Of a stretch of 64,000 nucleotides of DNA, positions 25,334 to 33,535 are shown piece after piece. The notes beneath the pieces were generated by a model. That model made no database searches and was not told where the DNA came from. It saw nothing but the letters and a program-made list of their open reading frames with translations. Every line of letters starts with the position of its first letter. The first letter of the stretch is position 1. The DNA is from Nitrobacteraceae bacterium AZCC 2146. GTDB taxonomy: Bacteria; Pseudomonadota; Alphaproteobacteria; Rhizobiales; Xanthobacteraceae. Location: positions 7,304,001-7,368,000 of the forward strand of contig JBAGRP010000001.1 in the NCBI GenBank assembly GCA_036924855.1, given 5' to 3'. The translations under genes and the position numbers were made by a program.

Positions 25334-26196
25334 TGCGGGATTTTTCGAACGACCATCGCTGGCTGTCGCTGAACACGGCGACTGTCCGCAAGCAGGGCGA
25401 TCTCGCTCAAATCGTCGATGCCTGTGCGAAGCACGGCATTCGCGGCATCGATCCGTGGCGCGACCAGGTCGCAACCATCGGTCTTGATCGTGCGGCCAAG
25501 GTAATCAAGGACGCCGGGATTGAGCTGACCGGCTATTGTCGTGGCGGCATGTTCACGGCGGATGAGAAGCACCGCAACGAGGCGCGCGACGACAACCGCC
25601 GCTGCGTCGATGAAGCCAGGGCGCTCAATGCGCCATGCATCGTGCTGGTGGTCGGCGGCCTGCCGCAATATTCGCGGCCGGGCAGTGCGCCGTCGAAGAA
25701 CATCGTCAACGCCCGCGCGCAAGTGGACGATGCCATCGCCGAGATGATGGAATACGCCAAACAGGCCGACATGCCGCTGGCGATCGAGCCGCTGCATCCG
25801 GCCTATGCCGCCGATCGCGCCTGCGTGAATACGACGGAGCAGGCCCTCGACATTTGCGACCGGCTCGATCCTAACCGATCGGGCATGCTCGGCGTCGCGC
25901 TCGACGTCTATCACATCTGGTGGGATCCCGAGCTGCTGCCGCAGATCGCGCGCGCCGGCAAGGACCGTCTGATGGCGTTCCACGTTTGCGACTGGCTGGT
26001 GCCCACGAAAGATATCCTCAACGACCGCGGCATGATGGGCGACGGCGTCATCGACATCAAATCGGTGCGATCCGCCGTCGAGGCGCAGGGCTTTGCCGGC
26101 TATTCCGAGATCGAGATCTTTTCCCAGGGCTGGTGGGACCGTCCGATGGATGAGGTGCTGCAAGTCTGCATCGAGCGCCACAGGACGGTGGTGTAG
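25333..26196 (+). CDS. Xylose isomerase-like TIM-barrel sugar isomerase/epimerase
   Basis: 287 residues of the AP-endonuclease-2/xylose-isomerase-like fold. Metal-ligand positions are visible in AIEPLHPAY (Glu), GVALDVYHIWWDPE (Asp/His), AFHVCDW (His) and GYSEIEIFS (Glu), matching the four-ligand metal centre of the family. Such enzymes isomerise or epimerise keto sugars and inosose-type compounds, often right after a Gfo/Idh dehydrogenase. It is the last gene of the operon, overlapping the DUF993 gene by one base (TGATG), and is followed by repeat elements of families B and A. Confidence 0.88.
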   Translation: MRDFSNDHRWLSLNTATVRKQGDLAQIVDACAKHGIRGIDPWRDQVATIGLDRAAKVIKDAGIELTGYCRGGMFTADEKHRNEARDDNRRCVDEARALNAPCIVLVVGGLPQYSRPGSAPSKNIVNARAQVDDAIAEMMEYAKQADMPLAIEPLHPAYAADRACVNTTEQALDICDRLDPNRSGMLGVALDVYHIWWDPELLPQIARAGKDRLMAFHVCDWLVPTKDILNDRGMMGDGVIDIKSVRSAVEAQGFAGYSEIEIFSQGWWDRPMDEVLQVCIERHRTVV

Positions 26197-26202
26197 TCGT
26201 CG

Positions 26203-26235
26203 GTAGGCCGGATGAAGCGCAGCGCAATCCGGGAT
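26203..26235. repeat. Dispersed repeat, family B (copy 3)
   Basis: GTAGGCCGGATGAAGCGCAG leads to CGCAATCCGGG, one change from the consensus of the other two copies. It begins 6 bases after the end of the operon. Confidence 0.7.
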
Positions 26236-26256
26236 TCACGCCACGGCCTCTCCCTT

Positions 26257-26355
26257 GTCATTCCGGGACCGCGCCTTGGTCGGCGACAGCCGACCAAGGC
26301 GCGGGCCCGGAATCCATAACCACCGCCATTGGCGCTGCTCGCGCCCCGGAATGAC
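26257..26355. repeat. Dispersed palindromic repeat, family A (copy 3)
   Basis: Bounded by GTCATTCC and GGAATGAC. A perfect 14-base stem with a 4-base loop lies at 26271-26302 (GCGCCTTGGTCGGC / GCCGACCAAGGCGC), followed by CCCGGAATCCATAACCACC. It is likely to act as a transcription-terminating or RNA-stabilising hairpin after the DUF993 operon. Confidence 0.8.
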
Positions 26356-26596
26356 AGGTGCGCGGGCATAGAAGAAAAAATTTACAGCGGATGAACATTC
26401 ACCCCACCCCGATGTTCGCTGGCGCTCGCATCGACCCTGCCCCTCCAGGGGAGGGTGAAGGAAGGCGGCGCATTGGGCGGCATCCGGGGGCGCGGCCAGC
26501 GCGTCGCACCGATCCGGCGGACGAGACCCCGGAACCCCTCCCTCATGTCGCATCCGGACCCGGGCACCAATTCCCCTACTGCGACGCACCAATTTC
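26356..26596. other. Non-coding gap with a family D repeat core
   Basis: Together with the repeats before it, the gap between the isomerase gene and the efflux regulator is about 430 bases. It holds the 23-base core ACCCTGCCCCTCC...GGGGAGGGT at 26434-26456, identical to that at 14898-14920, but without the flanking A-run. The remaining sequence is GC-rich and carries no convincing gene. Confidence 0.6.
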
Positions 26597-26628
26597 TTGA
26601 CATTTGCTAAAGGTGAGTGCTTACTCAC
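26597..26628 (+). promoter_or_regulatory. Promoter and operator of the RND efflux operon
   Basis: TTGACA (26597-26602) and TTACTC (26621-26626) are 18 bases apart. The inverted repeat GTGAGT-GCTT-ACTCAC (26613-26628) covers the spacer end and the -10, as expected for autorepression by the TetR protein. Transcription would begin at about 26633, the A of the start codon, so the regulator message is predicted to be leaderless. Confidence 0.7.
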
Positions 26629-26632
26629 GATC

Positions 26633-27334
26633 ATGAGCACTCTGCGGATGACCCATGACCTCCGGCGGGAACTGATCCTGAGCGCGGCGAAGCGTTGCTT
26701 CGCGCGTCATGGATTCGCCGGCACCACCACCAAGAGCGTGGCCGCCGCGGCCTCGATTTCGGAAGGGCTGCTGTTCAAGCACTTTCCGACCAAATCGGCG
26801 CTCTATGCCGAAATCCTGGTGGAAGAGTGCGAGGCTGATCCCGGCCTGCACAAGCTGCTGGGTCTGCCGCCGTCAACCGAAACGCTGGTGATTCTGATTC
26901 GCGGCATGGTCGGGCATTTCATGGAAATCCCGGGCGCTCCCGATCAGGAAGAAGCCCAGCGGATGCGGCTGATGATCATCAGCCACCTCAACGACGGCGA
27001 GTTTGCCCGGCTGCTGTTCGAGAAAGTCGGCGCGCTGATCGGCCCGGCTTTCGCCGCCTCACTGGAGCAGGCGATCGTCACGGGCGACGCCATCCGTGTC
27101 GGCCAACAGCCGCTGAACCTGTTCTGGTTCGCGCATCACACGGTCATGATGGCCGCGCTCGCCAGGCTTCCAACGGTTCCAACTTTGCCCTATGCCAGCG
27201 CTCCCGACCTGCAGCGACAGCTTTGCGAATTCATCCTCCGCGGAATTGGACTGAACGAAACGGCAATTGCTTCGTATATCGACCGCGAAATTTCACCGGA
27301 TCTGATGCCGATGGCTACGACAGAAAGCGCATGA
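26633..27334 (+). CDS. TetR-family repressor of the adjacent RND efflux pump
   Basis: 233 residues. The helix-turn-helix (LILSAAKRCFARHGFAGTTT then KSVAAAASISEGLLFKHFPT) is canonical, and the variable C-terminal domain is of AcrR type. ATG 26633 is taken because the family alignment starts there. No ribosome site precedes it, in line with the leaderless promoter described above. The gene is followed after one base by the adaptor gene of an RND pump, so regulator and pump form one operon. The likely signal is a toxic compound that the pump exports. Which compound cannot be seen. Confidence 0.9.
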   Translation: MSTLRMTHDLRRELILSAAKRCFARHGFAGTTTKSVAAAASISEGLLFKHFPTKSALYAEILVEECEADPGLHKLLGLPPSTETLVILIRGMVGHFMEIPGAPDQEEAQRMRLMIISHLNDGEFARLLFEKVGALIGPAFAASLEQAIVTGDAIRVGQQPLNLFWFAHHTVMMAALARLPTVPTLPYASAPDLQRQLCEFILRGIGLNETAIASYIDREISPDLMPMATTESA

Positions 27335-27335
27335 C

Positions 27336-28529
27336 ATGACCCTTACGACTGAAGCCCATACGGCGCCGCGCGCGACCGTGGAGAAGCCTCACCCGCGCCC
27401 CGTTCGTATGGTTCGCTGGTTCATCATTGTCGGAGTTCTGCTGGCGCTGCTGGTGGGCGGCCTGGTGGGATTCAACGCCTTTCGCAGCCACATGATCGCG
27501 CAGTTCTTCGCGACCATGAAGCCGCCGCCGACCGTCGTCACGGCGGCCGAGGCGAAGTCCGAAGTGATTCCGAACCTGCTCAGCGCCGTCGGCGATCTCG
27601 CCGCCGTGCATCAGGTCAACGTCACCTCGGACGTCAGCGGCCGCATCACCGACATCATGTTCACCGCCGGCTCGACGGTGAAGGCCGGCATGCCATTGGT
27701 GCAGTTGTTCGACGGTCCGGAGCAAGGCGATCTCGCCAGCTTCAAGGCACAGGCGACGGTGGCGCTGCTGAACCTCGACCGCGCCAAGCAACTGGCGGCG
27801 CGCCAGTTCGGCCCGCAGGCGACGGTGGACACCGCGCAGGCGGCTTACGACCAGGCACAGGCGGGCATCGCCAAGACCGAAGCGGTGATTTCGCAGAAGC
27901 TGGTCCGCGCACCGTTTGATGGTGACCTCGGCACTCGTCGCGTCGAGGTCGGCCTGTATCTCACCGCCGGCACCCAGATCGTGTCGCTGACCGATCTGTC
28001 CGCGCTGTATGCGAACTTCACTGTGACGGAGAAGGACTCGGGCAGACTCCAGGTCGGCCAGACCGTGCGTATCGCTGTGGATGCCTATCCCGGCCGCAAG
28101 TTCGAAGGCAAGCTCACCACCATCGAACCGCAGATCAGCGCCGACACCCGCAACATCCGGGTGCAGGCGACGATCCAGAATCCGGAACGTATCCTGAAGC
28201 CCGGCATGTTCGCGACCACGACGGTGGTGCTGCCGGACAAGCCGGCGGTGATCACCGTGCCGGAGACCGCCGTGGACTACACGCTGTATGGGGATTCGGT
28301 TTACCTGATCACCGAAAAGAAGGGCGACGATGGCAAGACCAGTCTTAACGCGGTGCGCACCTTCGTACGGACCGGCGACCGGCTCGACGGTCGTGCCGTG
28401 ATCCTGAGCGGCGTCAAGGCCGGCGACCGTGTCGTGGCGGTCGGGCAGCTCAAGCTGCAGTCGGGAGCTGCTGTCGCGATCTCGACCGATCCTGCGCCGC
28501 AGATACCGGCGAAGCCGCCGCTGAACTGA
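27336..28529 (+). CDS. RND efflux periplasmic adaptor (membrane fusion protein, MexC/AcrA-like)
   Basis: 397 residues. A single N-terminal membrane anchor (MVRWFIIVGVLLALLVGGLV, about residues 25-45) is followed by a barrel-sandwich (lipoyl) domain, a short coiled-coil hairpin (LDRAKQLAARQF...YDQAQAGIAKTE, about residues 145-190) and beta-barrel and membrane-proximal domains. The hairpin is short compared with AcrA. There is no lipobox cysteine, so it is held by the anchor. It links the RND pump to an outer-membrane channel. No channel gene is in this operon; a TolC-family gene lies 18 kb downstream. Confidence 0.92.
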   Translation: MTLTTEAHTAPRATVEKPHPRPVRMVRWFIIVGVLLALLVGGLVGFNAFRSHMIAQFFATMKPPPTVVTAAEAKSEVIPNLLSAVGDLAAVHQVNVTSDVSGRITDIMFTAGSTVKAGMPLVQLFDGPEQGDLASFKAQATVALLNLDRAKQLAARQFGPQATVDTAQAAYDQAQAGIAKTEAVISQKLVRAPFDGDLGTRRVEVGLYLTAGTQIVSLTDLSALYANFTVTEKDSGRLQVGQTVRIAVDAYPGRKFEGKLTTIEPQISADTRNIRVQATIQNPERILKPGMFATTTVVLPDKPAVITVPETAVDYTLYGDSVYLITEKKGDDGKTSLNAVRTFVRTGDRLDGRAVILSGVKAGDRVVAVGQLKLQSGAAVAISTDPAPQIPAKPPLN

Positions 28530-28540
28530 CACTAGAACGA

Positions 28541-28564
28541 CGGGCTGCGCGGAAGCGCAGCCCG
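28541..28564 (+). terminator. Strong hairpin between adaptor and pump genes
   Basis: A perfect 10-base stem CGGGCTGCGC / GCGCAGCCCG with a GGAA loop starts 11 bases after the adaptor stop and is followed by TCTCATTTGATTTT. It may act as a partial terminator that lowers pump expression relative to the adaptor. Confidence 0.65.
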
Positions 28565-28639
28565 GTCTCATTTGATTTTCTCGCATCGTCGCGCGACCGC
28601 TTGAGGTCTGCGCGAGATGCCGGTGACGGAGTGCCAGCG

Positions 28640-31600
28640 ATGGTTTTTACGGATATCTTCATCAAGCGTCCGGTGCTGGCGCTGGTCGTCAGCCTGCTGA
28701 TCCTGTTGATCGGCTTCAAGGCCGCCACCAGCCTGCCGATCCGGCAGTATCCGAAACTGTCGAACACGGTGATTACCGTGACGACGGCCTATCCCGGCGC
28801 CTCGCCCGACCTGATGCAGGGCTTCATCACCACGCCGATCGAGCAGGCCGTCGCCGCCGCCGAAGGCGTTGACTACATGACCTCGGCCTCGACCCAGGGA
28901 CAGAGCCTGATTTCGGTCTACATCAAGCTCAACAACGACCCGAATGCCGCGCTGACGGAAGTGCTGTCGAAGGTCAATTCGGTCAAGTATCTGATCCCGA
29001 AGGAAGCCAACGATCCGGTGATCGTGAAATCGACCGGTTCGACCACCGCCGTGATGTATCTCGGCTTCTCCAGCGAGGAGCTTTCGGGCTCCGCGATCTC
29101 CGATTATCTGACGCGCGCGGTGCAGCCGATCCTGTCCACCGTCGATGGCGTGGCCTCCGCGGATATTCTCGGCGGCCAGACCTTTGCGATGCGGCTTTGG
29201 CTCGACCCGGTACGGATGCAGGGACGCGGCGTATCGCCGGATGATGTCGCCGCTGCGATCCGCGCCAATAACTTCCAGGCCGCAGCCGGCCAGACCAAGG
29301 GCTACTTCATCGTCTCCAACGTCACCGCCAACACCGACCTGCAGAACGTCGAACAGTTCAAGCGGATGACCGTCAAGGCCAAGGACGGCGGCTTCGTGCG
29401 GATGGAAGACATCGCCACCGTCGAACTTGCGGCGCAGAGCACCGATGCCAGCGTCGCCTTCAGCGGCGAACGCGCGATCTTCATCGGCGTGCAGGCGACG
29501 CCGCAGGGCAACCCGCTCAACATCGTCAAGGGTGTGCGCGCGCTGTTCCCCGAGCTGGAACGCAACCTGCCGCCGTCATTGAAAATGAAGGTGGCTTACG
29601 ACTCCACCAAGTTCATCACGTCGTCGATCGACGAGGTCGAGCACACGCTGATCGAAGCCGTTGGCATCGTGATCGTGGTGATCTTCCTGTTTCTGGCCTC
29701 GTTCCGCTCGGTGATCATTCCGGTCGTCACGATTCCGCTGTCGCTGGTCGGCGTCTGCAGCCTGATGCTGGTGATGGGCTTCAGCATCAACCTGCTGACG
29801 CTGCTGGCGATGGTGCTGGCGATCGGACTCGTGGTCGACGACGCCATCGTGGTGGTGGAGAACATCCATCGCCATCTGGAGGAGGGCAAGTCGCCGGTTC
29901 AGGCGTCGCTTGAGGGCGCGCGCGAAATCGTCGGTCCCGTGATCTCCATGACCATCACGCTGGCGGCGGTCTACGCGCCGATCGGCTTCCTCGGCGGCCT
30001 CACCGGCGCGCTGTTCCGCGAATTCGCGTTCACGCTTGCAGGCTCGGTGATCGTCTCCGGCGTCATCGCACTGACGCTGTCGCCGATGATGTGTTCGGTG
30101 CTGCTGAAGCAGGAAGAGCCGGGCTGGTTCGCCAAGAAGGTCGACAAGGTGTTCGGTGCCACCACCCGCTGGTATGGCCGTCAGCTTGACCGGTCGCTGG
30201 ACTACCGCCCGATCACTGCCTTGTTCGCGGTCGTGATTCTGGGCCTCGTCGTGTTCATGTATCAGCATACGTCGAAGGAACTGGCTCCCGAGGAAGATCA
30301 GGGCATCTTGTTCGCTGTGACCAAGGCTCCGAAATACGCCAACATCGACTACGCCGACTTCTACGGCGAGAAGATGGATGAGGTGTTCAAGAAATTTCCG
30401 GAAACCGACCTGCGCTTCATCATCAACGGCACCAACGGCCCGAGCAACGGCATTGCCGGCATGCTGCTGAAGCCGTGGGACGAGCGCACCCGCTCCTCCA
30501 CCAAGCTGAAGCCGCTGGTGCAGGCCGAGCTCAGCAAGATCGAAGGCGTCAACGCGTTTGCCTTCAATCTACCGGCGCTGCCGGGCGGACCCGGCGGCCT
30601 GCCGATCCAGATGGTGATCAACTCCACGAACGGCTTCCAGTCGGTCTACGAGGAGATGGTCAAGCTGAAGGATGCTGCGCGCAAGAGCGGCCTGTTCATC
30701 GTCTCCGACAGCGATCTCGATTTCAATCAGCCGGTTGTTCGGGTGACGATCGACCGCTCCAAGGCCAACGATCTCGGCATCACCATGGCGAGTATCGGCA
30801 ATACGCTGGCGACGTTGCTCGGCGGCAACTACACCAACCGCTTCAATCTTGAAGGCCGGTCCTATCAGGTGATTCCACAGGTACCGCGCGCGATGCGGAT
30901 CTCGCAGGATTCGCTGGCGAACTACTATGTGCCCACGGCGGCGGGCCAGCAGGTGCCGCTATCGACGCTGGTGAAGGTGGAGACGGGCACCAATCCCAAC
31001 GCGCTGTCGCACTACAACCAGTTGAACTCGGCGACCTTCCAGGCCGTGCCGATGCCCGGCGTGACGGTCGGGCAGGCCGTCGATTTCCTTGAGAGCGCCG
31101 CCAAGCAGCTGCCGTCCGGATTCAGCCATGATTACCTCGCGGACTCCCGGCAGTATGTGCAGGAAGGCAACCAGCTCGCGGTGGCGTTCGGCTTCGCGCT
31201 GATCATCATCTTCCTGGTGCTGGCGGCACAGTTCGAAAGCCTGCGCGATCCCCTCGTGATCATGATCTCGGTGCCGATGGCGATCTCGGGCGCGCTGATC
31301 CCGCTGTTCTTCGGGGTGGCGACGATCAACATCTACACCCAGGTCGGCCTGCTGACGCTGGTCGGACTGATCAGCAAGCACGGCATCCTGATGGTGGAGT
31401 TCGCCAACGAACTGCAGCTCAAGGAAGGGCTCGACCGGCGCTCCGCGATCGAGATGGCGGCGCGGGTTCGTCTGCGGCCCATTCTGATGACGACAGCGGC
31501 TATGGTCACCGGCCTGTTGCCGCTGCTGACGGCGGCAGGTGCGGGCGCGGCGAGCCGGTTCTCGATCGGCCTCGTCGTGGTGTCCGGCATGATGATCGGC

Positions 31601-31741
31601 ACGCTGTTCACGCTGTTCGTGTTGCCGGCGGTCTACGTCGCCGTCGCCACCGATCACCGGGCGAGCAAGGAAAGCGCACGGGCCAAGCAGATCGAGGAAT
31701 TCGACCTGGAGCATGCATCGCCATCGCTGCGCCCGAGCTAG
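28640..31741 (+). CDS. HAE1-family RND multidrug efflux permease
   Basis: 1033 residues, the standard RND length, with 12 membrane helices in two halves and two large periplasmic loops. The proton-relay aspartates are in GLVVDDAIVVVENIHRH (about residues 395-411), which marks the hydrophobe/amphiphile family as opposed to metal pumps. GGxTGAL and GLISKHGILMVEFAN of the second half are also present. ATG 28640 (MVFTDIFIKRPVLA) matches the family start and has GGAG 8 bases upstream. It exports hydrophobic drugs or solvents from the inner membrane and periplasm using the proton gradient, with the upstream adaptor. A clear terminator follows. Confidence 0.95.
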   Translation: MVFTDIFIKRPVLALVVSLLILLIGFKAATSLPIRQYPKLSNTVITVTTAYPGASPDLMQGFITTPIEQAVAAAEGVDYMTSASTQGQSLISVYIKLNNDPNAALTEVLSKVNSVKYLIPKEANDPVIVKSTGSTTAVMYLGFSSEELSGSAISDYLTRAVQPILSTVDGVASADILGGQTFAMRLWLDPVRMQGRGVSPDDVAAAIRANNFQAAAGQTKGYFIVSNVTANTDLQNVEQFKRMTVKAKDGGFVRMEDIATVELAAQSTDASVAFSGERAIFIGVQATPQGNPLNIVKGVRALFPELERNLPPSLKMKVAYDSTKFITSSIDEVEHTLIEAVGIVIVVIFLFLASFRSVIIPVVTIPLSLVGVCSLMLVMGFSINLLTLLAMVLAIGLVVDDAIVVVENIHRHLEEGKSPVQASLEGAREIVGPVISMTITLAAVYAPIGFLGGLTGALFREFAFTLAGSVIVSGVIALTLSPMMCSVLLKQEEPGWFAKKVDKVFGATTRWYGRQLDRSLDYRPITALFAVVILGLVVFMYQHTSKELAPEEDQGILFAVTKAPKYANIDYADFYGEKMDEVFKKFPETDLRFIINGTNGPSNGIAGMLLKPWDERTRSSTKLKPLVQAELSKIEGVNAFAFNLPALPGGPGGLPIQMVINSTNGFQSVYEEMVKLKDAARKSGLFIVSDSDLDFNQPVVRVTIDRSKANDLGITMASIGNTLATLLGGNYTNRFNLEGRSYQVIPQVPRAMRISQDSLANYYVPTAAGQQVPLSTLVKVETGTNPNALSHYNQLNSATFQAVPMPGVTVGQAVDFLESAAKQLPSGFSHDYLADSRQYVQEGNQLAVAFGFALIIIFLVLAAQFESLRDPLVIMISVPMAISGALIPLFFGVATINIYTQVGLLTLVGLISKHGILMVEFANELQLKEGLDRRSAIEMAARVRLRPILMTTAAMVTGLLPLLTAAGAGAASRFSIGLVVVSGMMIGTLFTLFVLPAVYVAVATDHRASKESARAKQIEEFDLEHASPSLRPS

Positions 31742-31769
31742 CTTGCCCGTAAGAGACGTTTGAGGTTTG

Positions 31770-31805
31770 ATGGCGGATCGACATCGTTCGATCCGCCATT
31801 TCTTT
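31770..31805 (+). terminator. Rho-independent terminator of the RND operon
   Basis: The 12-base stem ATGGCGGATCGA / TCGATCCGCCAT with a 6-base loop is followed by TTCTTTATG, 28 bases after the pump stop codon. Confidence 0.85.
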
Positions 31806-31842
31806 ATGTGCTGCGCCCGCAGCCCTGACAGGACTCTCTCCC

Positions 31843-32586
31843 ATGACGCGCGATTTTCCGGCCGGCAACTATCGCTATATTCCCGCCGTGTTTCAGTATT
31901 CCAGCGGTGTCGCAGCCAATCCGGATTTCGAGATCGAGCGCGTCCGCTTCGATACGCAGATGCCGCTGGCCGACGGGTTTTCGCGGATCGCGGATTACAT
32001 CCTCGCCGCCGGCCGACCGCTGACATCGTTCTGCGCCTGCGAACTGCGTTCGCCCGCGGTGGTGGACGAAGCGGGCTTTCGCACATTCAACGAGCACTAC
32101 GTCAAAACGCTCGCCGAATGGGGCCTGTTCGACGGCACCAACAATCCCGTTGCGCGCAGCAATGTCTGTCTCGAAATCGATCCGCCGTCTGAGCCGTCGT
32201 TCTACGCGTTCTCGTTCACGCGGCCGATGTTTGGGGCGAAGCCGAGCTTCGTGATTGCCGGCGGCGCCGAAGCGCGCGGCGGCCCGGGCAGCTATCCCGA
32301 GCGCATCGTGCGCTATCGCGAGACCGGCGCGGACGCGTTTCGCGACAAGGCCAGGGCCACGGTCGGCGCGATGGAAGAACGTCTCGCCACCTTCGGCCAC
32401 GGCTGGAAGGACACTACGGGTACGCAGATCTACACGGTGCAGGATTTCCATGCGGTGGTCGCCGACGAGCTGGTGCGCCGTGGCGCAGCGCGCTCGGGCA
32501 TGACCTGGCATTTCGCCCGCCCGCCGGTGGTCGATCTCGAATTCGAAATGGACTGCCGCCGGGTGATGCGCGAATTCGTGATCTGA
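31843..32586 (+). CDS. RidA-like deaminase candidate (resembles CnbZ 2-aminomuconate deaminase)
   Basis: 247 residues, no signal peptide or membrane segment. The text FCACELRSPAVVDEAGFRTF, TTGTQIYTVQDFHAVVADE and ARPPVVDLEFEMDCR resembles proteins that I recall being labelled 2-amino-5-chloromuconate deaminase CnbZ. The C-terminal part follows the order of a RidA/YjgF fold (helix with xxVxxxYTVxD, then the PPVVDLEFEMDCR strand with an invariant Arg). A deaminase acting on enamine or imine acids is the likely role, but no aminophenol pathway genes are nearby. The ATG lies about 100 bases after the RND terminator, and the stop is 10 bases before the convergent udgX stop. Confidence 0.65.
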   Translation: MTRDFPAGNYRYIPAVFQYSSGVAANPDFEIERVRFDTQMPLADGFSRIADYILAAGRPLTSFCACELRSPAVVDEAGFRTFNEHYVKTLAEWGLFDGTNNPVARSNVCLEIDPPSEPSFYAFSFTRPMFGAKPSFVIAGGAEARGGPGSYPERIVRYRETGADAFRDKARATVGAMEERLATFGHGWKDTTGTQIYTVQDFHAVVADELVRRGAARSGMTWHFARPPVVDLEFEMDCRRVMREFVI

Positions 32587-32596
32587 CGAAGCGCGC

Positions 32597-33226
32597 TCAA
32601 GCCGCGCGCGCAGCCTTGCTGAGATGTGCGGCGACGATTTTGAGATCATCGACGAAGCGCTGATATTCCTGCGCCCGCGCGGCTTCATCGGGCAGCCGCA
32701 GCAGATAGGACGGATGCACCGTCACCAGCACCTTGGTCGCGTCGTCGAGCTCGATGACGCGGCCTCGGTTCTTGTTGACCGGCGTGATTTTGCCGAACAC
32801 GCTTTGCGCGGCGGTGGCGCCCATCGCGACGACAAGCTCCGGCTTCACCGACGCCTTTTCGCGCTCGTACCAGGGGCGACAGGCCTTGATCTCCGCGGTG
32901 TTCGGCTTCTGGTGCAGGCGGAATTTGCCGCGCGGCATGAATTTGAAATGCTTGACGGCGTTGGTGACGTAGACCTTGTCCCGGACAATACCGGCTTCCT
33001 TCAGCGCACGATCGAGCATCTGGCCGGCAGGCCCGACGAACGGTTTGCCGGCAAGGTCTTCCTTGTCGCCGGGCTGCTCGCCGACCATCATCACGGATGC
33101 ATGCTGAGGGCCTTCGCCGAACACGGTCTGCGTCGCATCCTTCCATAGATGACAGGCGCGGCAATCGCTGGCTTCCTCGCGCAGGGCTTCGAGGCTATTG
33201 TGTCTGGCGTGGACTGGGTTGGTCAT
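32597..33226 (-). CDS. udgX: Uracil-DNA glycosylase superfamily protein UdgX
   Basis: 209 residues. Motif A of the family is GEQPGDKEDLAGKPFVGPAG, and the loop GKFRLHQKP carries the histidine that in mycobacterial UdgX (KRRIH loop) forms a covalent bond with the abasic sugar after uracil removal. Four cysteines (CRACH near the N-terminus, CRPWY, and others) fit the [4Fe-4S] cluster of family 4/5-like enzymes. The second motif HPSYLLRLPDE is present. ATG 33226 has GGGAGG about 5 bases upstream. The gene is divergent from the imuA-imuB-dnaE2 cassette across a 309-base gap that contains a LexA box. Confidence 0.88.
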   Translation of the reverse strand: MTNPVHARHNSLEALREEASDCRACHLWKDATQTVFGEGPQHASVMMVGEQPGDKEDLAGKPFVGPAGQMLDRALKEAGIVRDKVYVTNAVKHFKFMPRGKFRLHQKPNTAEIKACRPWYEREKASVKPELVVAMGATAAQSVFGKITPVNKNRGRVIELDDATKVLVTVHPSYLLRLPDEAARAQEYQRFVDDLKIVAAHLSKAARAA

Positions 33227-33535
33227 CGGCGCCTCCCGACGCTGCAATTCCGGTTCGGCTGTTTCCGCAGCGCTCACCTTGCCGCGGGGCGCCCAGCTAC
33301 TGCGATCAGCGGTTTAATCGGCGTCGCCTCGGGAAGGTTCCACCGGCGCGTTGGATGGCGCGGACGCCTTTCACCGGCGCCAGCTCCGCTTCGATTCTAC
33401 CCGTGAAAAAATGAGTGCGATGGCGATTGACTCATCCGGTCATCTTAGCTTTATATTAGAACATATCATGAACAAATGGGCCGGCCGCGGGTTACCTGAA
33501 AACCTTTGATGGCAAACCTTTCGAAGGAGCGGCGC
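33227..33535. other. Divergent regulatory gap between udgX and imuA
   Basis: 309 bases without a gene. The half nearest imuA is AT-rich (TTAGCTTTATATTAGAACAT) and holds the LexA box. The half nearest udgX is GC-rich and shows no clear promoter. Confidence 0.6.
33459..33473 (+). promoter_or_regulatory. LexA binding site (SOS box) of the mutasome operon
   Basis: GAACATATCATGAAC is an exact GAAC-N7-GAAC direct repeat, the LexA box of alphaproteobacteria (GTTC-N7-GTTC on the other strand). It lies 63 bases before the imuA start and 233 bases before the udgX start. Confidence 0.88.
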
